Shown one piece after another: positions 31,166 through 40,280 of a stretch of 64,000 nucleotides of DNA (the stretch's first letter is position 1; every line of letters starts with the position of its first letter). Position numbers and translations under genes: made by a program. Origin of the DNA: Capillimicrobium parvum (GTDB taxonomy: Bacteria; Actinomycetota; Thermoleophilia; Solirubrobacterales; Solirubrobacteraceae); NCBI RefSeq assembly GCF_021172045.1, contig NZ_CP087164.1, forward strand, positions 3,038,001-3,102,000, written 5' to 3'. The notes under the pieces are model-generated. The model ran no database searches, had not been told where the DNA came from, and was given only the letters and a program-made list of their open reading frames with translations.

Positions 31166-32554
31166 GTGCTCTTCCGGCAGATCATCCACGACGACCTCGG
31201 CTGTGCCTCCTACCTGATCGGCGACGGGCAGGCGGGCGTGGCCGCCGTCGTGGATCCGCGGCTGGCCATCGACGAGTACCTGCGCCTCGGCCGGTACCTC
31301 GGGGTGCGGATCGAGCACGTGCTCGAGACGCACAACCATGCCGACCACGTCTCCGGCCACGGCCGGCTGATCGCGGCGACCGGCGCGACGCTGCACATCC
31401 ACCGCGCCGCCGCGCCCGAGTACGACCACGATCCCGTCGACGACGGGTGGGAGCTCGAGCTCGGGCGGCTCGTGGTGCGGGCGCTCCACACGCCGGGCCA
31501 CCGGCCGGAGCACACGGCGTTCCTGCTGATCGACACGGCGCGCGGGCCGGAGCCGTGGGCGGTGCTCAGCGGCGACAGCCTGTTCGTCGGCGACGTCGCG
31601 CGGCCGGACCTGGCCGTCGACAAGGCCGAGGGCGCGCGCGGCCTGTTTCGCTCCCTGCACGAGGCGCTGCTCACGCTGCCCGACGACTGCGAGGTCTGGC
31701 CCGGGCATCTCGGCGGCTCGCTGTGCGGCGGGCCGGGGATGGACCTGAAGGTCTCCTCGACGATCGGCTACGAGCGGGCCCACAGCCCGCTGCTGAGCAT
31801 CGACGACGAGGATGCGTTCGTCGCGCGGTCGATCTCCGGGCTGGCGCCGCAGCCGCCGAACTTCCAGGCGATCGTCGCGCTCAACCGCGGGCCGCTGCGC
31901 GCCGATCGCCAGGTGCCGCAGCCGGTGGATCCGGGGCAGCTGGCCGCCGCGCGCGACGCCGGCGCGCTCGTCGTCGACGTGCGCACCGAGCTGCAGTTCG
32001 ACGAGGCGCACATCCCCGGCTCCGTCTCGGTCACCTCGCTGCGCGCCGGGTTCGGCTCGCGCCTGGCCTGGCTGGCGCGCCCGCAGCAGCCGATCGTCGT
32101 GGTCGGCCGCGACGACGAGGACGCGGAGCGCGCGTGCGAGCTGGCGGGCGCGGTCGGCGTGACCGGGCCGCTGGCGTACCTGCACGGCGGCATGACCGCG
32201 TGGCGCGAGGAGCGCCGGGACGTCGACCGCATCGCGCGCATCGACGTGGGCGCCCTGCACGAGCGGCTCGAGACGGACCGCGACGGCCTGCAGGTCCTCG
32301 ACGTGCGCGAGCGCAGCGAGTGGGACGCCGGCCACCTGGACGGCGCGGTCCACGTCCCCTACCACGACATCGCCGAGGTGCCGGACGGCATCGACCCGCA
32401 GCGGCCGGTGGCGGTGATGTGCGCGTCCGGTCAGCGCGCCGCCGTGGCGGCGAGCCTGCTGCAGCGTCACGGCGCACGCGACGTCCTGCACGTCGTCGAC
32501 GGCGGCGTCGGGACGTGGCGAGCCGCGGGCTGGCCCGTCGTCGAGGGGGCCTGA
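31166..32554 (+). CDS. Persulfide dioxygenase-like MBL protein fused to two rhodanese domains, 462 aa
   Basis: Residues 1 to about 235 form an ETHE1-like metallo-beta-lactamase domain: THNHADHVSGH near 52-62, TPGHRPEHTAF near 110, SGDSLFVGDVARPD near 133 and WPGHLGGSLC near 175 supply the Fe/Zn ligands. Two rhodanese domains follow (about 255-350 and 360-460). The second has the catalytic Cys in MCASGQRA; the first has VVVGRDDEDAER where the Cys loop should be and is probably inactive. The expected reaction is oxidation of glutathione- or low-molecular-weight-thiol persulfide to sulfite, with sulfur transfer by the rhodanese. GTG start at 31166. Confidence 0.9.
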   Translation: MLFRQIIHDDLGCASYLIGDGQAGVAAVVDPRLAIDEYLRLGRYLGVRIEHVLETHNHADHVSGHGRLIAATGATLHIHRAAAPEYDHDPVDDGWELELGRLVVRALHTPGHRPEHTAFLLIDTARGPEPWAVLSGDSLFVGDVARPDLAVDKAEGARGLFRSLHEALLTLPDDCEVWPGHLGGSLCGGPGMDLKVSSTIGYERAHSPLLSIDDEDAFVARSISGLAPQPPNFQAIVALNRGPLRADRQVPQPVDPGQLAAARDAGALVVDVRTELQFDEAHIPGSVSVTSLRAGFGSRLAWLARPQQPIVVVGRDDEDAERACELAGAVGVTGPLAYLHGGMTAWREERRDVDRIARIDVGALHERLETDRDGLQVLDVRERSEWDAGHLDGAVHVPYHDIAEVPDGIDPQRPVAVMCASGQRAAVAASLLQRHGARDVLHVVDGGVGTWRAAGWPVVEGA

Positions 32555-32562
32555 GGCGGCGT

Positions 32563-33093
32563 TCAGCCCGCGGCGGCCGCCGCCGCGACGGCGAGCTGGT
32601 CCGCGCGGTCGTTGAGCGCCTTGTGGGCGTGCGCGGCGCCGGTCTCGTGGCCGCGCACCCAGTGCCAGCGAACCTCCGCGTGCCGGGCCATCTCCGCGTC
32701 GAGCGCCTGGACGAGGTCCTGGTTCTTGACGGGATCGCCGCCGGCGGTCTTCCAGCCCTTGCGCTTCCAGCCGTCGATCCAGCGGGTCATCGAGTCGAGC
32801 ATCAGCCGCGAGTCGGTGACGATGCAGACGCGGCTGCCGTCGGGCAGGGAGCGCAGGCCCTCCAGCGCGGCGGTGTACTCCATGCGGTTGTTCGTCGTGT
32901 GCGCCTCGCCGCCGGACAGCTCGGCGGGCGCCCCGGCCTCGGCGTGCACGACGATCGCCGCCCAGCCGCCGGGGCCCGGGTTGCCGCGGCAGGCGCCGTC
33001 GGTCCAGATGGCGGCCTCACCGGGACGGGCTTCGAAGGGGGTCTCGGGCGGGTTCGGGCGGCGGCGGCGCCGCGGATACGTGGAGGCAGGCAC
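32563..33093 (-). CDS. rnhA: Ribonuclease HI, 176 aa
   Basis: Degrades the RNA strand of RNA-DNA hybrids (R-loops, primers). The carboxylate set is complete: Asp in [15 protein letters not shown] (about residue 31), Glu in [13 protein letters not shown], Asp in [11 protein letters not shown] and Asp in [10 protein letters not shown] near the C-terminus. The basic protrusion ([15 protein letters not shown]) is present. The N-terminal ~25 residues are Arg/Pro-rich. GTG 33093 is preferred to upstream in-frame codons, which would add low-complexity sequence. Convergent with the persulfide dioxygenase gene, 8 bases apart. Confidence 0.93.
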   Translation of the reverse strand: MPASTYPRRRRRPNPPETPFEARPGEAAIWTDGACRGNPGPGGWAAIVVHAEAGAPAELSGGEAHTTNNRMEYTAALEGLRSLPDGSRVCIVTDSRLMLDSMTRWIDGWKRKGWKTAGGDPVKNQDLVQALDAEMARHAEVRWHWVRGHETGAAHAHKALNDRADQLAVAAAAAAG

Positions 33094-33162
33094 GGCGGGC
33101 GATGCTACGACGCCCGCCCGACGGCACGGCCGCCCCAAGCCTCAGGCCGCCACCGGGCCACC

Positions 33163-33206
33163 GCGCCGCCGGGCTGTGGGCGCGGCGCCGCCGGGCTGTG
33201 GGCGCG
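33163..33206. repeat. Two direct copies of a 22-bp unit
   Basis: Two exact tandem copies (33163-33184 and 33185-33206) of a GC-rich 22-base unit that begins GCGCCGCCGGGCTG and ends GGGCGCG, with a partial third copy. It lies between the divergent rnhA and thioesterase genes, 39 bases before the latter's start, so it overlaps the probable promoter area. Confidence 0.75.
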
Positions 33207-33244
33207 GCGCCGTCCCCGGCCCCCCATGCGCTAGAACCCGGGCC

Positions 33245-33670
33245 GTGGACTACCCCTACCGGCAGCAGATCCCCACGCGCTGGCACGACAACGACGTCTA
33301 CGGACACGTCAACAACGTCGACTACTACGCGTTCTTCGACACCGTCATCAACACGTACCTGATCGCCGAGGGCGGCCTCGACATCGCCGCCGGGCCGGTG
33401 ATCGGGCTGTGCGCGGAATCGCACTGCAGGTACCACGCCGCCTTCACGTTCCCGGAGACCGTCCATGCCGCGCTGCGCGTCGGCGAGCTGCGCACGCGCG
33501 GGGTGCGCTACGAGATCGCGCTCTTCGCCGCCGGCGCCGACAGCCCCGCCGCCGAGGGCTGGTTCGTCCACGTGTTCGTCGACCGCGACACGCGCCGGCC
33601 GGTCGAGATCCCGCCGCCGCTGCGCGCCGCCCTCGAGCGGCTGGTCGTCGACGACCCGGCCGTCAGCTGA
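33245..33670 (+). CDS. Hotdog-fold acyl-CoA thioesterase, 141 aa
   Basis: Single-domain 4-hydroxybenzoyl-CoA/YbgC-like thioesterase. The signature [20 protein letters not shown] (residues 12-31) carries the catalytic Asp (HDND) and the GHVNN helix start. Acts on short-chain or aromatic acyl-CoA thioesters in the cytoplasm. Start GTG 33245. Its last 8 bases overlap the end of the convergent secreted-protein gene. Confidence 0.92.
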   Translation: MDYPYRQQIPTRWHDNDVYGHVNNVDYYAFFDTVINTYLIAEGGLDIAAGPVIGLCAESHCRYHAAFTFPETVHAALRVGELRTRGVRYEIALFAAGADSPAAEGWFVHVFVDRDTRRPVEIPPPLRAALERLVVDDPAVS

Positions 33671-34862
33671 GGATCGTCGACCCGCTCGACGCCAGGCGCA
33701 GCCACGCGGCAGGCGCCGCCGCCGGCCACGTGTGGTAGTCGCCGGCCGGATTGCCGACCAGCGTCCGGTCGGCCTGCGGCAGCAGCCCTCCGGTGCCCAG
33801 CGTGGCCCAGCGCGCCGCGTTCTCGTCGATCACGTCGGTCGACACGCCCGCCGCCGCCTTCGCCATGCGCATCTGCAGCGTGCCCTCCATCCAGAGGACG
33901 TCAGGACCCCACGCCTCGGCGTACGGCTTGTAGCCGGTGAAGCGGCCCGCCTCCGGGTGGCCCTCGAACCACCGCCGCGTGAGGAGCATCTCGGAGTCGG
34001 CCGCGGTGATCACGGAGGTCGCATCGGTCCTGCGGCCCTGGCCGATCAGCCACAGCGTGCCGAGCGCCTGCGCGTCGATCGGCCGCGCGCCGTCGCCGAC
34101 GCCCTGGTTGAGGTGGGCCCGGCGCGGACCCTCGCGGACGAAGAGCTCGCGCTGGATGGCCGCGTCGGCGGTGACCGTCGCCTGGTGCAGATCGGCGGCG
34201 AGCTGGGCCGCCTCGGCCTGCCCCACCCCGGCGAGGCCACCGGCGCAGGTGCCGACGGTGCCGTTGATGAGGGCGGCCGCCCGCGCGTAGAGGGCCCGCG
34301 CCTCGAAGTTGTGCTCCGCGGAGATCCAGCTCACGTCGGGCCCGCCCGGCACGAACCCGTATCCGCGCGAGGCGGGGTCGGTGATGCGGTGGGCCAGCAG
34401 CCAGTGCGCGACGCCCGCCATCAGGCCGTCGTAGCGAGGCGAGCACGTCGACGTGCGGTACTGCGCCGCGGCGATGCCCACCCAGGCGATCGCGCCCGAT
34501 CGGGCGAGCATGTCGGCGCTGCCGGTGCGCACGTCGTAGGAGAACCCGAGCGCCCCGTCCGGCTGCTGCAGCGCGGCGAGGTCGTCGAGGATGGGCTCGG
34601 CGGCGGCGGCCTGGCCGGTGGCGGCGTACGCGGCGGCCGTGACCGCGGAGTCGTATGTCCAACCCCGGTCGCCGATGGTGGCGGCTTCGGGCTCGGAGGC
34701 GGGGATCAGGTAGGAGCGCACGAGGTTCAGGGCGTCACCCGGCTCGGCGGCGCCGGCGCTCGCGGTGCCCGAGACGGGGACCGCGAGGAGGGCGAGGAGC
34801 AGCACGGCGGCGACACGGATCCACATGGTGCGCTGAATCGGCACGTCATCGCCCTGTTCCAT
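33663..34862 (-). CDS. Secreted helical-toroid-like protein of unknown function, 399 aa
   Basis: Signal peptide or N-terminal membrane anchor at about residues 14-38 ([20 protein letters not shown]), then a repeated helix-pair pattern such as [23 protein letters not shown] and [13 protein letters not shown], reminiscent of alpha/alpha toroids found in glycan-active or terpene-cyclase-like proteins. No catalytic motif could be named. The start at ATG 34862 is favoured by GGGGAGG 8 bases upstream, although an internal ATG would give a tighter signal peptide. It diverges from the receiver/PIG-L operon with 135 bases between, and may process or bind that operon's product. Confidence 0.65.
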   Translation of the reverse strand: MEQGDDVPIQRTMWIRVAAVLLLALLAVPVSGTASAGAAEPGDALNLVRSYLIPASEPEAATIGDRGWTYDSAVTAAAYAATGQAAAAEPILDDLAALQQPDGALGFSYDVRTGSADMLARSGAIAWVGIAAAQYRTSTCSPRYDGLMAGVAHWLLAHRITDPASRGYGFVPGGPDVSWISAEHNFEARALYARAAALINGTVGTCAGGLAGVGQAEAAQLAADLHQATVTADAAIQRELFVREGPRRAHLNQGVGDGARPIDAQALGTLWLIGQGRRTDATSVITAADSEMLLTRRWFEGHPEAGRFTGYKPYAEAWGPDVLWMEGTLQMRMAKAAAGVSTDVIDENAARWATLGTGGLLPQADRTLVGNPAGDYHTWPAAAPAAWLRLASSGSTILS

Positions 34863-34997
34863 CTCGCCGTCCTCCCCGGTGGACCGATGTGCGACACGTA
34901 CGGCGTTCGCGAGACGAGATCATGCCATGTCCGGGAAGAGCCGTATCGTTTGCCGGGCCGGGGGCGCGGGAACTCCGGGAAGATCGATCAATCGACG

Positions 34998-36062
34998 ATG
35001 GCCGACTACCCCCAGGGCTCCTCAACTCAGCCGAACATCCTCCTCGTCGAGGACGACGACGTCCTCGCCGCCGTGGTGATGGAGCTCCTCGCCGCGCACG
35101 GCACCGTGCGCTGGACGATGCACGGCGAGGAGGGCGCCGAGCTCGTGCGCGCCCAGCCGTGGGACCTCGTGGTCACGGACATCGAGCTGCCCGGCATCAG
35201 CGGGCTCGACCTCGTCGGCGAGATCAAGGCCGCGCAGTCCGACGTCGCGGTGCTCATCATCTCCGCGCGCGCCTCGTTCGACTACGCGGTCACCGCCCTG
35301 CGCGCCGGCGCCGACGACTACATGACCAAGCCGGTCGACCCGGTCGCGCTCGTCGAGAAGGCCGGCGAGCTCATCGTGCTCACGCGCGACCGGCGCGCCC
35401 GCAGCCGCCAGGTCGTCCTCGCCGTCGGCTCGCATCCCGACGACGTCGAGATCGGCGTCGGCGGCGTCCTCCTGCGCCACGCCGCCGAAGGCCACGAGGT
35501 GACCGTCCTCACGCTCAGCGGCGGCGAGCAGGGCGGCGTGGCCGCCGAGCGCGCGCTCGAGTCCCAGCGCGCGGCGGACCTGATGGGCGCCCGCCTCGTG
35601 CACGCGGACCTCGCCGACACGAGCCTCAGCGAGGGCGGCGCGACGATCGCCACGATCAAGGCCGTCATCGACGAGATCCACCCGACGCACGTCTACACCC
35701 ATACGTCGAAGGACGTCCACCAGGACCACCGCAACTGCCACAGCGCGACGCTCGTCGCGGCGCGCGGCATCCCGCGGATCTACTGCTACCAGGCGCCCTC
35801 CACGACCGTCGACTTCAAGCCCACGCGCTTCGTCGCCATCGACGAGTACCTCGAGCGCAAGCTCGAGGTCATCCGCGCCTACGGCTCGCAGACCGCCGTC
35901 CGCACCTATCTCGACGAGGAGCTCCTGCGCGCGACCGCGCGCTACTGGGCTCGTTACACGCAGGCGCGCTACGTCGAGCCGCTCGAGGTCGTGCGCGAGA
36001 GCGACGTCCTGATCCCGGCCGAGACCCCCATGGCCGCAATCCCGGAGGTAGCTGCCGGATGA
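34998..36062 (+). CDS. Response-regulator receiver fused to PIG-L (LmbE) deacetylase, 354 aa
   Basis: Residues 13-130 are a CheY-like receiver with acidic pocket EDDD (18-21), phospho-acceptor Asp61 in VVTDIELPG, and Lys111 in YMTKPVDP. From about residue 138 a PIG-L/LmbE zinc deacetylase follows: VGSHPDDVEIG (His146-Pro-Asp-Asp149) and the second metal site HQDHRNCHSA near 250. PIG-L enzymes remove N-acetyl groups from GlcNAc-containing glycolipids or thiol precursors. The fusion implies that a phosphorelay switches a sugar deacetylase directly, without transcription. It is the first gene of a four-gene operon; the next gene overlaps by four bases (ATGA). Confidence 0.9.
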   Translation: MADYPQGSSTQPNILLVEDDDVLAAVVMELLAAHGTVRWTMHGEEGAELVRAQPWDLVVTDIELPGISGLDLVGEIKAAQSDVAVLIISARASFDYAVTALRAGADDYMTKPVDPVALVEKAGELIVLTRDRRARSRQVVLAVGSHPDDVEIGVGGVLLRHAAEGHEVTVLTLSGGEQGGVAAERALESQRAADLMGARLVHADLADTSLSEGGATIATIKAVIDEIHPTHVYTHTSKDVHQDHRNCHSATLVAARGIPRIYCYQAPSTTVDFKPTRFVAIDEYLERKLEVIRAYGSQTAVRTYLDEELLRATARYWARYTQARYVEPLEVVRESDVLIPAETPMAAIPEVAAG

Positions 36063-37060
36063 CCGACCGACCCCGCGTGCTCGTGACCGGCACCGGCGGG
36101 CCGTCCGGGATCTCGATCCTGCGCGACCTCGCCGACGAGCCGCTCGACCTCATCGCCGCCGACATCGACCCGTTCGCCGCGGGCCTCTACCTCGTCGACG
36201 CCCCGCGCCGGGCGATCCTCCCGCGCGGCGACGACGCCGGCTTCTGCGACGCCCTGCTCGAGATCTGCCAGGCCGAGTCGGTCTCGATCGTCGTGCCCAC
36301 GGTCGACAGCGAGCTGCTGCCGCTGGCGCTCGACCGCGAGCGCTACGCCGGATCCGGCGTGCGCCTCGTGCTCGCCTCCGAGGAGACCCTGCGCACCTGC
36401 CTGGACAAGTGGGTTCTGGCCGAGCGCTGCCGCGACGCGGTGCGCGTGCCGGACACCTGGGTCGTCGACGACGGGTTCGACCCCGCCGCGCCCGACCTGC
36501 CGGTGATCGTCAAGCCGCGCTCGGGCAGCGGCTCGCGCGGCATCCGGCTCGTCGAGCGCCGCGAGGAGCTCGAGGCGCTGGAGCGCGACGGCACCCTGCT
36601 CGTCCAGGAGAACCTGCCGGGCACCGAGTACTCGCTCGACGTCATCGCCCGCGAGGACGGGCACGTCGCCGGCGTCGTGCCCCGCGCACGGCTGAAGGTC
36701 GACTCCGGCATCGCGGTCACCGGGCGCACGCTGCACGACGAGCGCCTCGACGCGTTCGCCCGCGAGGTGGCCCGGCTCATCGGCCTGACCACGGTCGCCA
36801 ACGTCCAGGTCAAGGAGGATGCCGGGGGCGTCCCGGCCCTGCTCGAGGTCAACGCGCGCTTCCCCGGCACGATGCCGCTGACGATCGCCGCGGGCGTCGA
36901 CATGCCGAAGCTGGCGATCGGCGAGGCGCTCGGCACGCCGGTGCCGGACGGTCCGCTGCCGTTCGAGGACATCGCGATGGTCCGCTTCTTCCAGGAGCGC
37001 TTCTTCTCGTTCGACGACATCACCGACCTGCAGCGCCACGCGGCGCGCGTCGCGAGCTGA
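36059..37060 (+). CDS. ATP-grasp ligase-like protein, 333 aa
   Basis: N-terminal Rossmann-like preATP-grasp domain (VLVTGTGGPSGISILRDL, residues 7-24) then an ATP-grasp fold with Lys-binding KPRSGSGSRGIR near 143, VQENLPGTEYSLDV near 180 and LLEVNARFPGTMPLT near 260 (metal-binding Glu and Asn). Resembles the carbamoyl-phosphate-synthase-like ATP-grasp enzymes often found in polysaccharide or cell-surface gene clusters, which join an amino group to a carboxylate. Substrates unknown. Coupled by ATGA to the receiver/PIG-L gene. Confidence 0.87.
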   Translation: MTDRPRVLVTGTGGPSGISILRDLADEPLDLIAADIDPFAAGLYLVDAPRRAILPRGDDAGFCDALLEICQAESVSIVVPTVDSELLPLALDRERYAGSGVRLVLASEETLRTCLDKWVLAERCRDAVRVPDTWVVDDGFDPAAPDLPVIVKPRSGSGSRGIRLVERREELEALERDGTLLVQENLPGTEYSLDVIAREDGHVAGVVPRARLKVDSGIAVTGRTLHDERLDAFAREVARLIGLTTVANVQVKEDAGGVPALLEVNARFPGTMPLTIAAGVDMPKLAIGEALGTPVPDGPLPFEDIAMVRFFQERFFSFDDITDLQRHAARVAS

Positions 37061-37069
37061 GCCGGCGCG

Positions 37070-37804
37070 ATGGCGAGCACGCCCGTCCACCAGGACATGC
37101 AGGTGCACTCGACGTTCTCCGACGGCGCCGACACGGTGGAGGCGAACGTCGCGGCGGCCGAGGCGGCGGGCCTGACCGAGATGACGTGCGTGGACCACGT
37201 CCGCGTCGGCACCGACTGGCTGCCGGAGTACGTGGCCGAGGTCCAGCGCGCGCGGACGCGGACGCACGTGCGCCTCGTGTGCGGCATCGAGGCCAAGCTG
37301 CTCGACACGACGGGCCGGCTCGACATGCCCGACGAGCTGCCGCCGGGCATCGAGGTGATCTACGCGGCAGACCACCAGGTCGCCATGGACGACGGGGTCA
37401 ACCATCCCGACGACGTGCGCGACCGCCTGGCCCGCGGCGAGCTCGACGGCGCCGAGGTGTTCCGCTGCCTCATCGAGTCGACGCGGCGCACGCTCGACCG
37501 CCCGCAGCCGGTCGTGATCGCGCACCTCTTCTCGATCGTCGGAAAGCTCGGGCTCGACGAGTCCGACGCGCCGCTGGACCAGATCGAGGCGCTCGCCGAC
37601 GAGACCGCCCGGACCGGCCAGCGCATCGAGGTCAACGAGCGCTACAAGACGCCGTCCGCGCGCACCCTGCGTCCGTTCGTCGACCGCGGCGTGCCGCTGC
37701 TGGTGAGCACCGACAGCCATCGGGCGGACACGATCGGCCGTTACGACCACTGCCTGACGGTCCTGCGCGAGCTCGACGCCGTGCCGGCCTACGGCGGCAC
37801 CTGA
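37070..37804 (+). CDS. PHP-domain metal-dependent hydrolase, 244 aa
   Basis: PHP fold with metal ligands in DMQVHSTFSDG (His13-equivalent and Asp), CVDHVR near 40, GIEAKLLD near 70, IAHLFSI near 145 and STDSHRAD near 218. PHP proteins are phosphoesterases (for example histidinol-phosphatase or PolC-type). The gene lies 9 bases after the ATP-grasp gene and 22 before the glycosyltransferase, so it is third in the operon. A phosphatase acting on a sugar phosphate or on a phosphorylated intermediate would fit. Confidence 0.87.
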   Translation: MASTPVHQDMQVHSTFSDGADTVEANVAAAEAAGLTEMTCVDHVRVGTDWLPEYVAEVQRARTRTHVRLVCGIEAKLLDTTGRLDMPDELPPGIEVIYAADHQVAMDDGVNHPDDVRDRLARGELDGAEVFRCLIESTRRTLDRPQPVVIAHLFSIVGKLGLDESDAPLDQIEALADETARTGQRIEVNERYKTPSARTLRPFVDRGVPLLVSTDSHRADTIGRYDHCLTVLRELDAVPAYGGT

Positions 37805-37826
37805 GCCGGGCCCCCGGCGGGCTGCC

Positions 37827-39281
37827 ATGGCCTGGTCGATCATCCACCCGATCCTCGTGGCGATCGTCATCGCCGGGGCGATGCCGCTCATCGCCGGCTG
37901 CTACCAGTTCCTGCTTGCCGGGTTCAACGGCTTCTTCGGCGTGTGGAAGCGCGAGGGTGTGCCGGGCGTGCCGCTGCCGCGCGTCGCGGTCATCGTGCCG
38001 GCGTGGAACGAGGCGGCGGTCATCGGGCGCACCCTCGACACGCTCATGGCGCTCGACTACCCGGCCGACCGCCTGCGCGTGTACGTCGTCGACGACGCCA
38101 GCACCGACGAGACGCCCGGCGTCATCCTCGGCAAGTCGGCCGAGTACCCGGGCCGCGTCTTCCACGTCCGCCGCGAACAGGGCGGCGAGGGCAAGGCACA
38201 CACGATCAACCACGGGCTGCGCACCATCCGCTCCGAGGACTGGTACGAGGCGATCCTCATCATCGACGCCGACGTGATCTTCACGCCGCGGTCGCTGCGC
38301 AAGATGGCCCGCCACCTGACGCGCTCGGAGGTCGGCGCGGTGACGGCGTACATCAAGGAGGGCAGCCGGCCCGAGAACTTCATGAACCGCTTCATCGCCT
38401 ACGAGTACGTCAACGCACAGGCGGGGGCGCGGCGCGCGCAGAACGTGCTCGGCGCACAGGCCTGCCTGGCGGGCGGCGCGCAACTGATCCGGCGCGACGC
38501 GTTCGAGGCGATCGGCGGGGTGATCGACACGTCCTCGCTGGCCGAGGACACGTTCACGACCCTGAACATCCAGCTCGCCGGCTGGCGGGTCGTCTTCGAG
38601 CCGCACGCGATCGTGTGGGCCGAGGAGCCGCGCGACATCGGGGGTCTGTGGAAGCAGCGGCTGCGCTGGGGGCGCGGCAACGTGCAGGTCACGCTGCGCT
38701 ACCGGCGCGTGTGGCTGCGGCGATGGACGGCGGGGCGACTGGGCAGCCTGAGCTTCGCGCTGATCTGGTTCTCGGTCTTCCTGATGCCGGCGTTCATGAT
38801 CTCCTCGTCGCTGGCGCTGATCGTGCTGTGGCTGCACGACCGCGACGTGTCGATCGAGGCGTTCCGGCTGCTGTGGTTCGTCAACCTCGCGACGTACCTG
38901 TTCATCACGCTGTCGAGCTTCTCGCTGGACTGGTCCGCGGCGCGGGTGGCGTGGCGGGAGGCGTTCCTGTTTCCCGGCCTGATCAGCCTCGCGATCATCG
39001 CCTACGCGATCGTCCCCGACCTCATCGGCGAGGTGGGCGGCGACGCGTTCCTGCTGTTCGCCTACGTGTGGCTGTCGGCGTCGATGCTCGCGGCGTGGCT
39101 CGTCAAGCGCATCGAGGCGACGCGCGTGCTCGGCTGGGCGGCGCGGCCGCTGCTGTACGTCGTGGGCTTCGGGCCGGTGCTCTGCGCGATCACCGCGAAC
39201 GCCTACGTCAAGGAGATCCGGGGCTCGGAGATGGTGTGGGAGAAGACCGAGAAGACCGGGACCGTCGGCGAGCTGGCGTGA
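37827..39281 (+). CDS. Membrane-bound processive GT2 glycosyltransferase, 484 aa
   Basis: One N-terminal membrane helix (about 8-28), a cytoplasmic GT-A domain and four or five C-terminal helices (from about 305). Catalytic motifs of processive family 2 enzymes are present: VPAWNEAAVI near 53, DDAST near 88, DADV (the DxD) near 148, LAEDT near 238 and QRLRWGRG (Q-x-x-R-W) near 275. This set is shared by PgaC/IcaA, hyaluronan and cellulose synthases, which polymerise and export a beta-linked glycan. With a PIG-L deacetylase in the same operon, a partly deacetylated amino-sugar polymer is a reasonable guess. Confidence 0.92.
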   Translation: MAWSIIHPILVAIVIAGAMPLIAGCYQFLLAGFNGFFGVWKREGVPGVPLPRVAVIVPAWNEAAVIGRTLDTLMALDYPADRLRVYVVDDASTDETPGVILGKSAEYPGRVFHVRREQGGEGKAHTINHGLRTIRSEDWYEAILIIDADVIFTPRSLRKMARHLTRSEVGAVTAYIKEGSRPENFMNRFIAYEYVNAQAGARRAQNVLGAQACLAGGAQLIRRDAFEAIGGVIDTSSLAEDTFTTLNIQLAGWRVVFEPHAIVWAEEPRDIGGLWKQRLRWGRGNVQVTLRYRRVWLRRWTAGRLGSLSFALIWFSVFLMPAFMISSSLALIVLWLHDRDVSIEAFRLLWFVNLATYLFITLSSFSLDWSAARVAWREAFLFPGLISLAIIAYAIVPDLIGEVGGDAFLLFAYVWLSASMLAAWLVKRIEATRVLGWAARPLLYVVGFGPVLCAITANAYVKEIRGSEMVWEKTEKTGTVGELA

Positions 39282-40280
39282 TCAGCCGGCGTCGCCTTCG
39301 CCGTCGGGGCGCTGGCGCTTGAGCCAGTCCGAGAGCTGCTGGCCGACGTCGGACACCGACGAGCCGGCCTGCGAGAACGCGTCGGTGACGCGCTTGGTGT
39401 AGTGGTCCTGGGCGGCGTCGACCTCGTCTCGCAGCGGCGGCTCCTGCCCGCGGCGGATGTACTCGCCGCCGGCGATCCGGTCGTACTCGCCCGAGCGCAC
39501 CCAGGCGAGCAGCTCGCGGACCCGCCGCACGGGCATCGGGTGCGTGAGGCGCAGGTCCTGCGTCAGGCGGGTCAGCCGGTCGAGTCCCCGGCCCTCGTCG
39601 TAGTCCATCGCCTGCTGGATGAACGCGTCGAGGTTGAGCTCGGCCGCCGCCTCCCCCGCCGTGATGATCATGAGCGAGCGGCAGACCGCGATCGGGTCGC
39701 GCGTGACGAGCGCCGCGGCACGGTCGCAGGAGAGCTCGGCGTTGCGAAACCACTCGAGCAGCGCGAGCTGGATCGCCGCGAGCGGCAGGCCGGCCAGCAG
39801 GGGCAGCCGCGCCGCGCCGCCGAGCCGGATGAGGATGATCAGCGCGGTCTGGTAGAGGACGTGGTCGGAGTGCACGTGCGCCGCCTCGTGCGCGAGGACC
39901 GCGCGCCGGCCCTCGTCGTCGAGCAGCCGCACGAGCTCCGAGTTCAGCAGCACGACCGGCTTGTCGACCCCGATCGTCGCGGCGTTGGCCAGCGGGAACT
40001 GCGTCATGTAGAGATCGGGCACCTGCTCGATGTCGAGCGCGTTGAACGCCTCGCGGTGCAGCACCCAGATGTGCGGCAGCTGGTGCTGGCCGAGGCGCAC
40101 CGCCGCGCCGAGCGACGCCGCGCGCAGCGCCCGCTCGTAGCCGAGCGCGATGAGCTTGCGCACCACGTCGTCGAGGTACGGGACCTTCCCCAGGGCGGCG
40201 GTCGCGGCGCGGTCGGCCGGGTGCTGGTAGGCCCGCGGCGAGATTTCCGGCAGCTTGTACGCGTGGACGGGGAGCGTCAT
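39282..40280 (-). CDS. M48-type zinc metallopeptidase, 332 aa
   Basis: HExxH motif as LAHEAAHVHSDH near residue 130, with the third ligand in NAELSCDRAAAL near 187. Two moderately hydrophobic stretches flank the active site (about 143-170). It lacks the four-helix layout of true HtpX, so it may be peripheral. The C-terminal ~70 residues are charged and probably cytoplasmic. The ATG overlaps the stop of the upstream M48 gene by four bases. Likely role: membrane or surface protein quality control. Confidence 0.85.
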   Translation of the reverse strand: MTLPVHAYKLPEISPRAYQHPADRAATAALGKVPYLDDVVRKLIALGYERALRAASLGAAVRLGQHQLPHIWVLHREAFNALDIEQVPDLYMTQFPLANAATIGVDKPVVLLNSELVRLLDDEGRRAVLAHEAAHVHSDHVLYQTALIILIRLGGAARLPLLAGLPLAAIQLALLEWFRNAELSCDRAAALVTRDPIAVCRSLMIITAGEAAAELNLDAFIQQAMDYDEGRGLDRLTRLTQDLRLTHPMPVRRVRELLAWVRSGEYDRIAGGEYIRRGQEPPLRDEVDAAQDHYTKRVTDAFSQAGSSVSDVGQQLSDWLKRQRPDGEGDAG

